DNA of 64,000 nucleotides from Stramonita haemastoma (Eukaryota; Mollusca; Gastropoda; Neogastropoda; Muricidae), in assembly GCA_030674155.1 (NCBI GenBank), contig CM060318.1, positions 85,460,865 through 85,524,864 on the forward strand. Direction: 5' to 3'. Position 1 is the first letter of the stretch. Each line of letters opens with the position of its first letter. This document shows positions 11,851-40,600 of this stretch, in pieces. The position numbers and the translations under genes are program-made. The notes below the pieces were generated by a model. It did not search any database and was not told where the DNA came from. It worked only from the letters and a program-made list of their open reading frames with translations.

Positions 11851-12690
11851 TACAACAAATAAGACTTTTGAAGCAGTACACAAATCAATTAATTGCATCA
11901 CTTTCGATAATCTCATATACCACGAGAGCTGAAGGTGTTAGTTTTTCCTTTTTTTTTTACTTTCTTTTTGTCAGTTAGCTCAAGACATCACTCGACAAAA
12001 AGCATCAACTGATTCAGCAGTGTGAACTTGTTTTGACAGTTATTTGTTTCAAAAGCTAGTATATCACGGACAAAAAATTACAAAATTAAACTCATTCAAT
12101 TCATTCAATTTCAAGTGCACCACATTTACTACACAATCGTTCGTCCTTAAGAATGGCAAAACGGTGACCCACTTCAGCTGGAAGTTGATGAAAGGACAAA
12201 ATATAAATATCTGGCACACTATAAATTTATTTCTCTTCTCCAAAATAAATTTTGAAATATTTATAGAAAATGATTACTATTTGCACCAATTTCACAGTAC
12301 CATTATTTAAGAAAATAATTTAACAAGCTGCTTTTGACATCGTGATATAACGTATTGATATCTGTAAAAGACTGACTACTCCTAACAGTCCAACCGAGAC
12401 TCTACAGGTGTGCTTCTAATGTATGCTAACCATGGAAACGGGACAAACGCATTGTTTTGTAAATATCATTTAAAGAAGTAGAACCGGCGTGACGATTTCT
12501 CAACTGAAAACGCTTTTTTTTTCTTTTTTTTCTTTCTTTTTTTTACATTTAGCAAAACAACCTACTTGATTGAACTATACTCCTATGTATTCAAAGTTAG
12601 CAACAAAACATTGTTTTTAATTTCCATGATAAAAATTATCCTGTTTGTTTAGCATTGTGCTATTGAATTTCTTTTTGTGTGTGTGTGACT
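11851..12690. other. No gene recognised
   Basis: AT-rich sequence with short open frames of no recognisable type. Confidence 0.5.
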
Positions 12691-12694
12691 AGTG

Positions 12695-12696
<2 letters not shown>

Positions 12697-12776
<80 letters not shown>
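12697..12776. repeat. (CA)n microsatellite
   Basis: About 40 CA units preceded by a short GT arm (12674-12686), so it can fold back. Confidence 0.95.
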
Positions 12777-12778
<2 letters not shown>

Positions 12779-13582
12779 TTTTTTTTTTTTAATGGGAAAA
12801 GTTAGTGGTCTCGGCAACGTATGTAACGCAACAGGAAAACAACAAAATTAATTATCAGTTACTTTAGAGTAACTTTTTGTTTTGGTGTTTCTGTCAAAAA
12901 CATCAATGTTGTGCTGTGCTGAGAAGAGGCATACCTATCTCTTACAAGTCTCTATCTAGTTGCTTGTTTGTTGTCTGGGCTGTGACCTCAAACTGAGGTC
13001 ATGTACCTTGACTGAGTTTTACCCTAAGCAAAGTTCATTCAGTTATTCACATACCCTTCTAGAGAGGACAAGAAACTGATGGGTGGATTTCGGTCATACT
13101 TGTCTTTCTTTTCGAAAATTAAAGCCTCGTGTTTGCATATGCACAGAGGTATCATGAATCATACATAAGGCATGCTTGTTTGTGCGTAAATCTGAGTGTA
13201 TGTGTGTATGGTGAACCAAGGTAAACAACAATGCGCATTCTTTTCATTTGATTGGTTCGAATAGTAATAGGTCAGGGCCCGTGACAACTTGACCTGAGAA
13301 AAATGACTTTTGTCTTTGATAAAATAGAAATATTTGTGTTCGTCGATACGGTACAGCAAGTTATTGCCTAGATTGTCTTTAGAATTGAAAATTAGCGTGT
13401 ACAGGATTTACGAATGTAATATTTCTGCGGTTCAGTTTCTCATTAATATTCATGAGAGCACTCGGTACGATATTTACGTTGGAAGCCATAGTCAATATTA
13501 TAGAAATAGTCCGTTTCTATAGAAGTTTCAACTTCATAGAAAGTAAAAACGCCGCCCTCCGGATGTATTAGCTCTCTTCTAG
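12777..13582 (+). promoter_or_regulatory. Upstream region of the phosphatase gene, presumed promoter and 5' UTR
   Basis: This segment precedes the first coding exon. No other gene is recognisable. No TATA box or initiator could be assigned with confidence; the last 40 bases become GC-richer (CGCCGCCCTCCGG). The role is inferred from position only. Confidence 0.3.
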
Positions 13583-29487
<15,905 letters not shown>

Positions 29488-30778
29488 CACCGCACCCCAC
29501 AGGGAGGGGGGAGGGGGGGAGGAGGCAGAGCACCCCCACACCACCCCCACCCCTCCCTGAGGAGGCGATCTTCCACACTGCAGACGTGGTAGCACCGAGC
29601 AGTGTTCACTTTATGCAAAGAGGAGAGTGCTGAGGAAGGAAGTGACGCACTTCACCCTCTCTCCACCCCCCTCCACCCCCCCACCACATCTGTTCTGCTC
29701 ATCTGTGAAATGACGTGCTTTTTCAGGTCCGTTTGATGGAGACCAGTCTGACTTCTCTCTCCTTTTTTTTTTTTTTTGCTCAGGCATCAGGTTCATACTG
29801 GAGATTCTAGCCGCGTTTAAACCATCCTGTACTTTTGTTGTTTTTTTTAAGGTAGATAGCGTTGATCAATATTATGTGAAAAATACCCGGAAGACATCCA
29901 CGCTCTGTTTCCTGGTTTGCTGTGTTCTCCCTCTGTGCCTGACGCTGACTCGTTGTTTCTGGGGTGGGGTGTCCATGCTCTATGCCTTCCTCCCACAATC
30001 TTCATCATCAACGCTTTGGTTGTGATGAAAACCGGGAACTGTTCAGGTCAGACCTCCCTCACTTCAAGTGTTTGCCAAGAGCCAGTGTTTGTGTTGAACT
30101 AGTGTAGGTTTGGGGTTTTTCTTCAGTTAGCAAAATTATTGCCATGAAAATTCTGTGTCAGAAATAGTGACAGCTCCACGCCTGGATTTATCATTGCTGG
30201 TTTGTTGCTTAGAGGTAGTCTCTTTTGGTTTTAACTAGAAGAATGTGACAGGTTAGTGTTTAGGGGTAACTGTAGCGAGTGATGAGCTGAAGATCACTTT
30301 TCGTTTGTTTTGCCATCCTTCAAGCCAGTCAGTCCCAAGTGCCTAAGGAGATGTGTTATGGAGAACGCCTTTTCTCGTGGCAAAGAAAAGAACGGTTACA
30401 AGAGCTGAAAGAAAAACTAAAAACAGAGAGCAGGCTTATCACGTTTCAACAAAGTTGATAACGTAGAAAGCAATGCCTTTAAGCTTTAAAATGTTTGCCA
30501 CTTTCAAAGGTTACATATAAATCTCTATATCACATCCTTTTTCCTTTTCAATCATTGTTTTAGTTACAAGACCTGTTCCAGACCTAAGAGCACATACAAA
30601 GATTTGTGTTCCAGCTCTTGTCACTTGACTTCTTCTTCATACCCATTTCTCACCTTGTGACTAGGGGGGAGGGGAGGGAGGTGAAAGAAACCCTGTACCT
30701 AGCTAAAGTCTGGTGTAGTGACACTGCAAAACATAGGAGAGTGAGCCAAGTCAGGACATACACTACAGCTTGATGACA

Positions 30779-30975
30779 GAGAGTGTAGGTTGAAGAGAGT
30801 GAGTAGGTTTATGGCAGAGTGTAGGTTGAAGAGAGTGTAGGTTGAAAGAGCAAGAGAGTGTAGGTTGAAGAGCAAGAGTGTAGGTTGAAGAGCAAGAGTG
30901 TAGGTTGAAGAGCAAGAGTGTAGGTTGAAGAGAAAGAGTGTAGGTTGCAGACCGAGAGCAGGTTGAAGAGAAAGA
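30779..30975 (+). repeat. About 20-bp minisatellite (GTGTAGGTTGAAGAGCAAGA)
   Basis: Roughly ten imperfect copies; the central four are almost identical. It lies in the presumed 3' UTR. The minus-strand open frames here (LFNLHS/STYTL repeats) are artefacts of the repeat. Confidence 0.9.
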
Positions 30976-31106
30976 GGTGGTGAAGGAGCATGCTGAAGAA
31001 GTGGGGACACTGGACAGCCAGCCAGCCTGTGGTGTGGGGGCAGGCTGTGCACAGCGCTTGTTGTTGGCCACGATACTTACACACAGGGGAACCGCAAGGC
31101 AGCTAC

Positions 31107-31109
31107 CAG

Positions 31110-31144
<35 letters not shown>
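31107..31144. repeat. (CTGC)n tetranucleotide repeat
   Basis: About nine CTGC units. Confidence 0.9.
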
Positions 31145-31145
<1 letters not shown>

Positions 31146-31830
31146 ACGGCAAGGACAAGCATGTATATATACATGTGTGTGTATGGCAGGAATGGACGGT
31201 AGAGCATTTTTGGAATGCGTTGAACATGATTGCTGACTGCTGTCACAGGGAAATGGAACAGTGAAAATGTTGACAGAGACTGAGAAATACTGCGTGCCTT
31301 TCTGTACTACACTGCATGAACGTATTCATTGGATTATTACAGCCAATGTTCAACTGTGCGTTTGTGTGTGTTTTGTTTTTTCCTGTAAGAGTGACTAGAA
31401 TTGATACGTCTGGAAATTATTCACAGTATGTGTGGTATACAGTTCTTGATGATTTTTTTTTTTAATTTATGCGTGCGTGGGCGTATAAATAAGTCAGAAA
31501 AGAAAGAATGTAACATGATGGTTTTCAGCCATTCACATTTTTGAAAGTTTTTATCATGTTCATAATTTGAAAGTCACAAAATGTTACTGCTAATTGTTGG
31601 TTTGGTTCTGAACAATTGACTTGGTTGTAACTGTAAAATACTTCTTTTTTTTTTTAAGTTTTGTATTTTCTTTTCGGTATGTTTCTTAATCAGGTTTTTT
31701 GTTTGACTTAAAGGAATTAATATTAACTAAAATGTCTCTTCACTTTAGGCTTTAATGTGAGTGTGTATGAGTGTTATTTTATTTTACAAATCATTTTGAA
31801 TGTATATATATGAAATAAATATATATATAT

Positions 31831-33700
31831 ATATATACTAAATCACCATTGATGGTGCCTTTGGTTTTGATATACATGTATGTCCTATTGATTTAACACG
31901 TGTGTGTTGTCACGCTGTAAAATCTTACCAGAGCACTTGATCTATTGTACAGTGTTGCTAATAGAGTTTTTACAGGACAGAGGTCTGTGTCAAAATTGAG
32001 AGACAAAATTGAGGTGAAAAGGGATGGTTGTTGCATATTGAGACTGTGTATCGAGTTGTTTGGTTTGGGTTTTGTTTTTTGTTTTGTTTTTATTTCCTGT
32101 TAATACTCAATCACAGTTAAAACAGAAATGATGCTTCAAGGTTGTTCCTAAGCTTGTTCTGAATGATAAATCAGTTGATTTTGAAATGGATTGAAAGTAA
32201 ATCATGTGATCAGCGTAAATTTAACTCAACTTTGCTCAGACAGCTCACAAAGTACTTGAGGACTTAGAACGGAACTTGTGTCCTGCATCCATGTCTAGAT
32301 GGATTTCTGATTATCTTCCTGTCAGGACATTGCAGATTTGTTATATCAGTCTACAACACTGAATATGGTGATCCATTTTGTGACCTGTGAAACAACTTTC
32401 TTTTCAGCTAGCCACTTTTACCTGGTTCTTCCCTGTGGTGGAATTTCACCTTGTGTGGCTAGACAGTAGTTCAGACTTCTATCTGTCCATCTATCTCTTC
32501 ATTGGCAACATTGGCTGCTGTTTTCATCGGCAGTCACTAGGCCCAGGCTTCCCAGCCAGGTGAGCTGTTGATCAGTCAGCAATAATCAGAAATTGATGGT
32601 GGTAACAGGGACGTGCAGTCTCATTTTACAGTCTATAAACATAACTATGTGCGGCACTGTTTATCATAAACATAACTATGTGCAGTACTGTTTATCATAA
32701 TATAACTGTGCGGATCTGTTTATCATTTTGGGGGCCAGGGTAGTGGTCAGGTAAGAACTGACATGAGTTTTCCCAACAAACCTGAGTTTTCCCTGTCTGT
32801 CTGTGCCTAAGTGGTGCTCAAATAAATATTTTTAAAATGTTCAATTTAAAAAGGCTCAGTTGCTCTTTATTTCAGCTTTTTGTTGTGGTATAACTAAACG
32901 GCTCTTCATTGCCTGTGCGCACATTTCTGATTTGATTGGACAAGTGTTTGGGGATTTGGGCTGATTTTGCTTTTTTCAAGCAAATTTTCTTAGTCTCTTT
33001 TGTTTGGGTCTTTTTCTGGGGTTTTCTTCTAAACATAAAAAATTATTGTTGAGTACTTAACAGCACAATTTCAAAGTTTGTTGTAAAAAATATTTTTAAA
33101 AAGAATAAATAAAAAAAACTGAAAATGTTCAGCAAAATCTAGCTGTTTCATTTTGATTTGACAAGTTCTAGCCAACTGAGACCATTCACAAACCTGAAAA
33201 CATTCAGCAAAATTCGTTTTGGTCGACTCTGGGTCTGAAAATAAAGGTACTGTGATGGCGCTGTGCTTGGTAAGACTGAGACCTCAAGACTGCCGAAAAT
33301 ATTGTTCCTGTCTTTTCCCCATGTCAGTATCTGTAACTCATTATTTGATTTGTTGTCAGAGAAAATACTGTTCCTTTGCTTTGAACAGAATTTATCGAAG
33401 AAAAGTGTCAAAAGAACACAAGCCTACCTTGACAGGACAAGTAAAGGTACAGTAGTCCTGTCATAAGTTAACAGACACACTTTGTGATGGATAACTTCAC
33501 AGTATTTGCAACAGATGACAAATTCATATGCTGTCATTAACCATTGCATATACTGATCAGTATCAGTAACTCATTGTCTGGTTTGTTGTCAGAGGAAAAA
33601 TAATTTCTTGCAGACAGGTGGGTTTTCTCATCATCAGGTAGAGATAGCTGCCATCTCTGAGCCATGTTGGCTGAAAAGATCCAAGAGGAATAATCCTGCA
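31831..33700. other. Intergenic region with small local duplications
   Basis: No gene seen. A triplicated unit of about 36 bp (AAACATAACTATGTGCGGCACTG-like) lies at 32636-32728. A 46-bp direct repeat (CAGTATCTGTAACTCATT...) occurs at 33325-33370 and 33558-33603. Confidence 0.55.
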
Positions 33701-33714
33701 TTTGGGGGTGTAGT

Positions 33715-33930
33715 TCTGTCTTGTTTTGTTTTCCGTTTGGCTGTTCAGTTGTTTTTTGTTTTGTTGGGTTGATTTTTGGTTGGGTTGTTGTTGGGTTTTT
33801 TTGGGGGGGTTCTTGTTTTCTTATGGGCTTTGATGTTTTGGGGGATTTTATTTGGATTTTTTGTTTGTTCTGTGAGGAGGTGGTTTTTGTTTGTGGGTTG
33901 TTTCTTTAGGGGGGGGGGGGGGGGGGGGTC
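33715..33930 (+). repeat. T/G-only asymmetric tract with G-runs
   Basis: TTTTG/TTGGG words with a final run of 19 G at about 33910-33928. Same composition class as 8800-9046. Confidence 0.8.
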
Positions 33931-34487
33931 ATTTAAAAGTTAGTTGTGTTTATTGTATTCTGTGTGCATTCCTTCAAAATTAAGATCAGTTTCGGATTTC
34001 ATACTCTGTTGGAAACTTTTTTCGTTGTTGTTTTTCAACTCTTTAGTTTTGTTAACTTTTTTTTTTGTTTTTTGGGTTTTTTTTGCACTCCATCTATCTA
34101 TGCATTGTCCCCCTTCTTCCATCCATTTGTTTCTTCCAGATGTCACTTTGTTTTTCTTTCCCTTTTTTTGCCATTTTTTAATGCATTTGCACAGACTTTG
34201 GAAGAAAGAGATTTCAACAACATGGCACTTGCAGATGTTTTGGATTGCTGCCATTTTTTTCAACAGAGAATAATTTCAGGAGCCAATATTTTTCTCTGTT
34301 TGGGAAGGGGGGGGGGATCATTTTGTTTTTTTAAACATGGTGAATATATGTGTTTTTACTGATGATAACTGCACATTGATGCTATTCAGAATAATTCATA
34401 TTTTGGTGTAGCTGAAGCATGAAGTCTGTATCAAAAGAGAATGGTGTGGTATCAACATGATTTTTTTTTCTTTCCTCGGCTAAAGCT

Positions 34488-34858
34488 CCAAGGTTCAGCA
34501 GTAGTGAGATTTTGCATATGCGGCTGTTTACAGACTATTAAGGTAGCTGCGATCCAGTGTCAAGGGTGATGCCCAAACATAACACCACCAGTGTGCATGG
34601 GGGTTTTGTCATCCATTCCCACCAGCACACAATGGCCTACTTTTCTGAAAGGCACAACCAGTTTTGAAGTGTGCACAAGATGTTCTTCCTACATTGCACA
34701 TGGCACTTTGTAGCCTCATCCGAAGAATTTTGAGGAGTGTGGAGTCGCATCTGATGTTACCTCCAGGGAACAAAGAAAATCCCCATGATAGCTGACACCT
34801 GGCATCAAATCATGAACACAATACTTTAACGACCAGGCTGTAGTCTCCATCCCCCAAA
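34488..34858 (-). mobile_element. tRNA-derived SINE, tail type B, full length but diverged
   Basis: The minus strand reads a head (AGCCTGGTCGTTAAAGTATTG), the central domain (TCTTCGGATGAGGCTACAAA), the middle segment, and the B tail (CATCACCCTTGACACTGGATCG...GCATATGCAAAATCTCACTA). Confidence 0.75.
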
Positions 34859-35760
34859 ATGATCAAACTGTTGTGAGGAAAGGGGGGAAAAAGATGGGGA
34901 AGGGAGACTTTGTTTTGTTGGGGTTGTCGCCCCTTTTGGAGGGGGGGTAAGGGGGGATTCAAGGTGCTAGCTACAAAGGGAGTTAATGCAAGACTTATGC
35001 TACATCCAATTTTATGCCATTGTAAATCATGAAGTTAACACACACAGAGGCATGAGGCGAGAAATTATCTCTGTGTGGTTGTATGTGGGTGTTGACATTC
35101 TGCTCACAGTAATATCTACATCTGGAAAAGAAACCAACAAACACATCCCAAATAATTGTTGATCAAAGTCATCACATGTTCAAGTTACCCTTTGTACTTT
35201 GCTTTTCACTAAAGTTTTGTAAGGCAAATTACATACAGTTGTAAGGTTGTCATATTGCTCTAATTCTTAAGGGAGCTACTGATGACTTGCTCATTACCAT
35301 TAGACATTTGCCTGGCATTTCTTAGAGTGTGTGTGTGTGTGTTGAAGTTGTTGGAGAGAAAACCAGTCTTCCATATGATAAAGTATCTTGTACATTGTAT
35401 GTAAAGTTTGATAAATGAAGTCCTTTGATTTTAACTGTTGATTGTGCATAAAAGAGAGGAGAGAGGTGTTGAGAGTATCACGGGCTTTGTGAACAGCTGT
35501 AATACAGTCTTTTATCGGATTTCTTAGTTTACATTTTTGGGTTTTTATTGAAGTAAGTCAGTATTTTTACACAAACAAGCACATGCTTTCACAAATACTT
35601 GCAAACACTCACCCACTCTCTCACATGCACACAAGCATGCATACATGTACTACACCTATTTTTGTTTTGTTTTGTTTCTCTAAGTCCCATTTTATACCTA
35701 AAGACAAAAGAAGTGCTGTGTGATTAAGATTTTTAAAATCATGCGCGCACAGCAAACATT
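34859..35760. other. No gene recognised
   Basis: Non-coding, with a short GT repeat at 35326-35341. Confidence 0.5.
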
Positions 35761-35762
35761 TA

Positions 35763-35764
35763 TA

Positions 35765-35839
<75 letters not shown>

Positions 35840-35928
35840 ATATATATATCTATATATATATATCTATATATATATATATATATCTATATATATATCTATA
35901 TATATATCTATATATCTATATATAATAT
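35763..35928. repeat. Long (AT)n tract
   Basis: About 165 bp of AT dinucleotide with regular CT interruptions (ATATCTATAT) in its second half. Confidence 0.95.
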
Positions 35929-38900
35929 ATAATTTTTTATATTTAAAGAGTGAAATAAAAATCAGTGCTATGTGTTTGCGAGTCTTGAAATACTGTGTGC
36001 TTCGCAGATACTAAATGAGATGTTTTCCTGTCTATTGATAATGATGTGTTCTGTGCATTGTACAGAATAAAACTGGTGAGTAAACTGGACAACACTATTT
36101 TGTACCCTCTCGTGCTGTACTCTTTGTATTCTGTTGATTAAGGAAATGAAACCTTTGTTGTTGTGGTTTTTCACAATACTTATGAGAAGATTTTTTGGTA
36201 AAGTTTTGGTTGTCAAGAAATCTTGTGTCAGAAAATTGATTAGGACTTACAGTTTGGGTGATGGTCGGGGGGGTTGCGTGTTTTGTTTGTTTTTTTAGCC
36301 CTAGTGACTTACTCTGCAAAAGTGAGAGATGTTTTGTCAAAGTTATGTTATGGTGAATGAAGGGGGAATAAAGTAGGGATAAAGCAGTGCTGACTTATGT
36401 GTGAATTTCAAATTGTTGACAAAATATATGGTTTAGTAAAGTCTGAATTTGGAAATGTTTTACTGTACAACTAGTTAGGTTGGTAATTCGCTGGGCATTC
36501 TTTTCCAAGTTAACAAAGTTGATATATGTATTTATTTCTGTGGGTATTGAATGTAATGGAATCAAGGTGAAAACTATTCCAGTGTGCCTGCACTGGTCAA
36601 TGAGCCATAGACAACTCAGTGATGTTTGTGATGCAAGGAATATTTGGTTTATTTTGGGGAGTATTAAGGAGTGCATTTAAGAAGATAAAAATATAAGAAT
36701 GTTTTCTATGTGCAAATATAGATTTCCATAAGCAGAAAGGTACAACTATGAGAAATCTGAAATTCAGATTACCATAAGCAGATAGGTACATTTATGAGTA
36801 ATCTGAAATGAATTCAAAAGAAGAAAAGTTGGGTTTTTTTTTTTTTAATTGACTCATCAAGGTAGGATAATCCAGCTTTCGTATACTTTTTGTTGTTTTT
36901 TGTTTGTTTTTTGTTAACATGCTTGTTGCTACTAAGGAAGCTAGACAGTGGTTTTATCTTTTCTATTTTGAAGTATGTAGATTATTTCTGAAGTGTGTGG
37001 GGTGTTTGATAATTGCCCTGAAATATTTTCATCATCACTCGAAAAATGAAGAAAACTGAACGATCAGGTTTGAATTATAACAATTCTTGCATGCACTGAT
37101 TGGAATTCTTTTTTGCATATTAACATTTTTATCAGTTTGATTGTAACAATGATAATAATCATAATGTATATTGAAATGCTAGACTTTGCTTAGATGTTAT
37201 GGGGGGATTCATATATGCATTGTTCTGATAAGGGTAAATGTACACATACATGTGGCCAGTTTTAATCATAAAACAAATTAAATATGACAAGTCTCAGTGA
37301 TTGGGAAAGATTTCAGGTTGACCCCCACTGTAGTTAGCTGATTCAGATCACTGCAGCCACATGTTCCATCTTGTTCACAGCAAGATTCCTCCTTTGGGAC
37401 ACTGCGGAGTACTTTCACTTTGTCTGTTCACTTCTGGAGAGAATGGTTAATTTAATAACTTTTCAAAAAGGACGTATAAATGGCCAGAATGTTTCGGGAG
37501 TTTGAGAAACAGTTAGAAATTTTCAGTATTTGCGTTATCTTTATTAATGGAATTAAACAGGGATGGCAAGAAATATTGTTTTTGATTTTTTTTTTAAAGA
37601 ACTGCAGTATTGAGTATGTGTGATTTACCTATATTGAATCAGATCATCTTCGCTTGCATGCATGTTTTTTCAAATCTGTTGTTCTGCAGTGATTTTGAAC
37701 CTTGAAACTAGTGGTGATATGCGCATGTTTGATGCATGATGGACAATTTTTTTTTATAACCCTTTTCATATTTCCACTGTGGATGAATCGCTGTATATTC
37801 AGTCTGTACAGTTGGACATTGTATCGTGATAAACAGTGTATATTAACATATAAATTTTTACCCCTGCATCATAAATCATGACTTGTGTACATGTTATTGG
37901 GGGGTGGGGGTTGTTTTTTATACGTGAGAAGCTTTGTCAGCATTTAAATGTATCAATAATTTACCTTCTGCTGTTATTTCCATTATTTTGTATGGGTTTC
38001 TTTTTTATAGTTATATTTTTAGGTAGTAGTTGTGTGGGTTGGTTCTTTCTCATGGAAACCGCATTTAACAAGTGGGTGGTATACAATTTAGGGACTTCTG
38101 CCACTTTCAGTTTTGAGGGCAGTGTGGGGGGGGGGGGGGGGGCAGTGTCGGAGATCGAGGAAGAGGGGGAGAACCCTGAAATACAGTGTCAGTTCACTTT
38201 TTTCCAGCTTGTAATACATGCCTGTGGCTGATCTGAAATACTACTGTGTGATAGAAAACATTTATCATAAGGCCCCCCCTTTTTTTTTCTTTGGTTTCTT
38301 CAAGTCTGATCTACTATTTTCAAAGCTGTCCACTGTGGAGATATACATATATACATTACATCTGAACAAGATTTTTGCTTGGGGGGCGGGGGGGGTCTTC
38401 GGTCTGAGAAAAATGCAAATCAAAATGTTGGAGGCTTTAAGAAAGATGATAAAAACTTGTCCTTTTTTTTTCTCAAGCGAATCTTCCAAGTTAACACTTC
38501 AGTTAAGAGTGAAATCTATATTAACATAGCTTATTGATTGCTCCAGCTGTTCTTTTCTCCTGGTTATAGAGTAGTTATTTGCATTTATTTTTTCATTCTA
38601 GTTTTAAGATAGTTTCACACATAGAAACTATGGAAATCTTAGCTGGTGTGGAAACAACATTACTGTTAAGGGCAGCTTTTATGAATTAGTAAGCTTTCTT
38701 TTTTCTTTTTTTTATTATTGTAAGGAAGATTTATTATTTGTTCTTATACTGGCACATTGGCCTTTTTGGAAGATCTTTTGGATTTACAGAAACTTTGATA
38801 TGGCATGCTCTGATTTTGGGGGGGGAGGATTGTTTGTTTTGTTTTGTTATTGTGTATTTTTTGTTACCTACACATCATGTGTAAATATACATTTTTGTGG

Positions 38901-39150
38901 TGTGTGTTGGATTTGCTGGAGTGTAAGCACACATCAGTTGTGAAAACAGTATACACCCTAGCCGTAAAGTGTATTCATGCTGGTAATATGTGTGACTGAC
39001 TATTGCCACCTTTGATATGTAGAAACATGCACCATCACCATCAAACACTTTGGAGGTAGGTGTTGGGTTGGTATATTACATACATTGACTATTTTCTTTA
39101 ATGATTCTACTATCATAAGATAATAAATGATGAATGCATTGCTCAAGGCT
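35929..39150. other. Intergenic, AT-rich, no gene recognised
   Basis: A 46-bp tandem duplication (AGATTTCCATAAGCAGAAAG-type) lies at 36720-36808. G-runs occur at 38124-38142 and 38382-38395. Open frames do not resemble known proteins. Confidence 0.5.
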
Positions 39151-39159
39151 GGTTATTTT

Positions 39160-39267
39160 GTGTGTGTGTGTGTGTGTGTCATGGCTTTTTAAAGTGGTGT
39201 TGGTGTACATGGGTGTGTGTCACTGAGTGTGTGTGTGTGTATGTGGCACCACTTTTTAAAGTGGTGT
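39160..39267. repeat. (GT)n and a duplicated palindromic flank
   Basis: GT repeats at 39160-39178 and 39226-39241. The phrase AAAGTGGTGTTGRTGTACATGG appears at 39192-39213 and again at 39258-39279, preceded by the palindrome CACCACTTTTTAAAGTGGTG (39247-39266). A related CACCACTTTTCAGAGTGGAG occurs at 40049-40068, beyond the LINE. Confidence 0.7.
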
Positions 39268-39279
39268 TGATGTACATGG

Positions 39280-39954
39280 CAGATGTTGCTGTTGCAATGC
39301 GAGCTTTCACTTCATTGTTTGATGTGCCATCTTTTGTTAGGATGGAGCCTAAGTATTTGAATTGGCTCACCTCTGGCACATCAAACAATGAAGTGAAAGC
39401 TCGCATTGCAACAGCAACATCTGCTCTAGTCAGACTCCAGAGGATCATCAGAAGCAGCAACATCAGCTTCTGCACCAAATACCACCTCTACAAATCCCTC
39501 GTGATATCTATCCTCCTATATGGCTGTGAATCATGGACTCTGACAGCAGAGTTAGAGAGAAGAATCCAAGCATTCGAGAACAAGTGCCACAGAAGACTCC
39601 TCAAAATATCATATAAAGAACACAAGACCAATAACTATGTGAAAGAAGAAATCAAAAAGCGTGTGGGCCCCCAAGAGCCTTTGCTCTCCACCATAAAGAG
39701 GAGAAAGCTGATGTGGTTTGGTCACACCACAAGACACAACACCCTAGCAAAAACCATCTTGCAAGGAACAGTCGAGGGCAAGAGAAGAAGAGGCCGCCAA
39801 AAGAAATCATGGGTTGACAACATCAAAGACTGGACTGCCCAACCCCTGCAACGCCTCCTACTAGCCACACAGGATCGTGAAGCATGGAAAAAGATCTCTG
39901 TTGCGTCTTCTCTCATGTCCCCCCTACGTCCTTTGGGACATGGGACTGAGTGAG
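39280..39954 (+). mobile_element. 5'-truncated RTE-like LINE with an inverted 5' segment
   Basis: A 12-bp target duplication TGATGTACATGG flanks the insert (39268-39279, 39955-39966). The + strand from 39375 is an intact C-terminal reverse-transcriptase region with SLVISILLYGCESWTLTAE, RRIQAFENKCHRRLLKISY, GPQEPLLSTIKRRKLMWFGH and EGKRRRGRQKKSW, ending at a stop in a short GAGTGAG tail. The 94 bp before it (39281-39374) belong to the same element but are inverted, and a perfect 48-bp inverted repeat (39281-39328 with 39375-39422) marks the junction. The uninterrupted frame suggests a recent insertion. RTE-like is my best reading of the C-terminal motifs. Confidence 0.85.
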
Positions 39955-39966
39955 TGATGTACATGG

Positions 39967-40048
39967 TGGGGGGGGGGGGGGGGTCACTCGTGTGTGTGTG
40001 TGTGCACGTGTGTGTGTGTGTGTGTGTGTGTGCACGTGTGTGTGTGTC
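39967..40048. repeat. G-run and (GT)n repeat
   Basis: A run of 14 G or more followed by GT dinucleotides with GCAC interruptions. Confidence 0.9.
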
Positions 40049-40600
40049 ACCACTTTTCAGAGTGGAGTTGATGCACATGGGTGTGATTCCCAGGAGAGAG
40101 CCAGAGCGCATGTTCTCAGTGCCCCCTGACTGGGGGACTGCAACAATCTGAAGATTGTGTGGGAAAATTTGTTCTCAGTTGTGAAAAGTAAATTACATTT
40201 TCATGAATTATCAGTAAATCTGATCAATTTTGACAGATATACAACCCATAAAACACAACATTGAAAGGGTCAAGAAAAGGAAAAAAAATAATTTCTGATT
40301 CTGATTCACCATTTGTGAAGTGGTTGAAGCAAACATATCTGTCAGTGGTGTTTGATTCAAATGCAGTTTTTTTGGAGCTGAAGTTGTGCCAACCATTTTC
40401 TCCCTTTCCTTGATGTCACCTCCCCCATATCTTTTCCCTTCTTGGTCACAACCATTTTGGTGCAGCAAGTATTGCCTACAGTCTTTTTCACTTTGTTGTT
40501 ACATCCATTCACACAAGAAGACCTCACCATTCTCAACTGGATTCTTCGCTTCTCGTATTTCATTTTCTGGCACTAGTGCTGCATATCAAAAAGTCCAGAC

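Larger units (their letters stand above)
29488..31830 (+). other. Presumed 3' UTR and downstream region of CTDSPL
   Basis: No further coding exon is seen. A possible polyadenylation signal AATAAA lies at 31814-31819, in an AT-rich context. The true 3' end cannot be set from the sequence. Confidence 0.4.

Noticed and set aside
33940..34362. Overlapping 107-138 codon frames on both strands
   Set aside because: Phe/Leu-rich or Lys-rich translations of T-rich DNA; open on both strands, so compositional.
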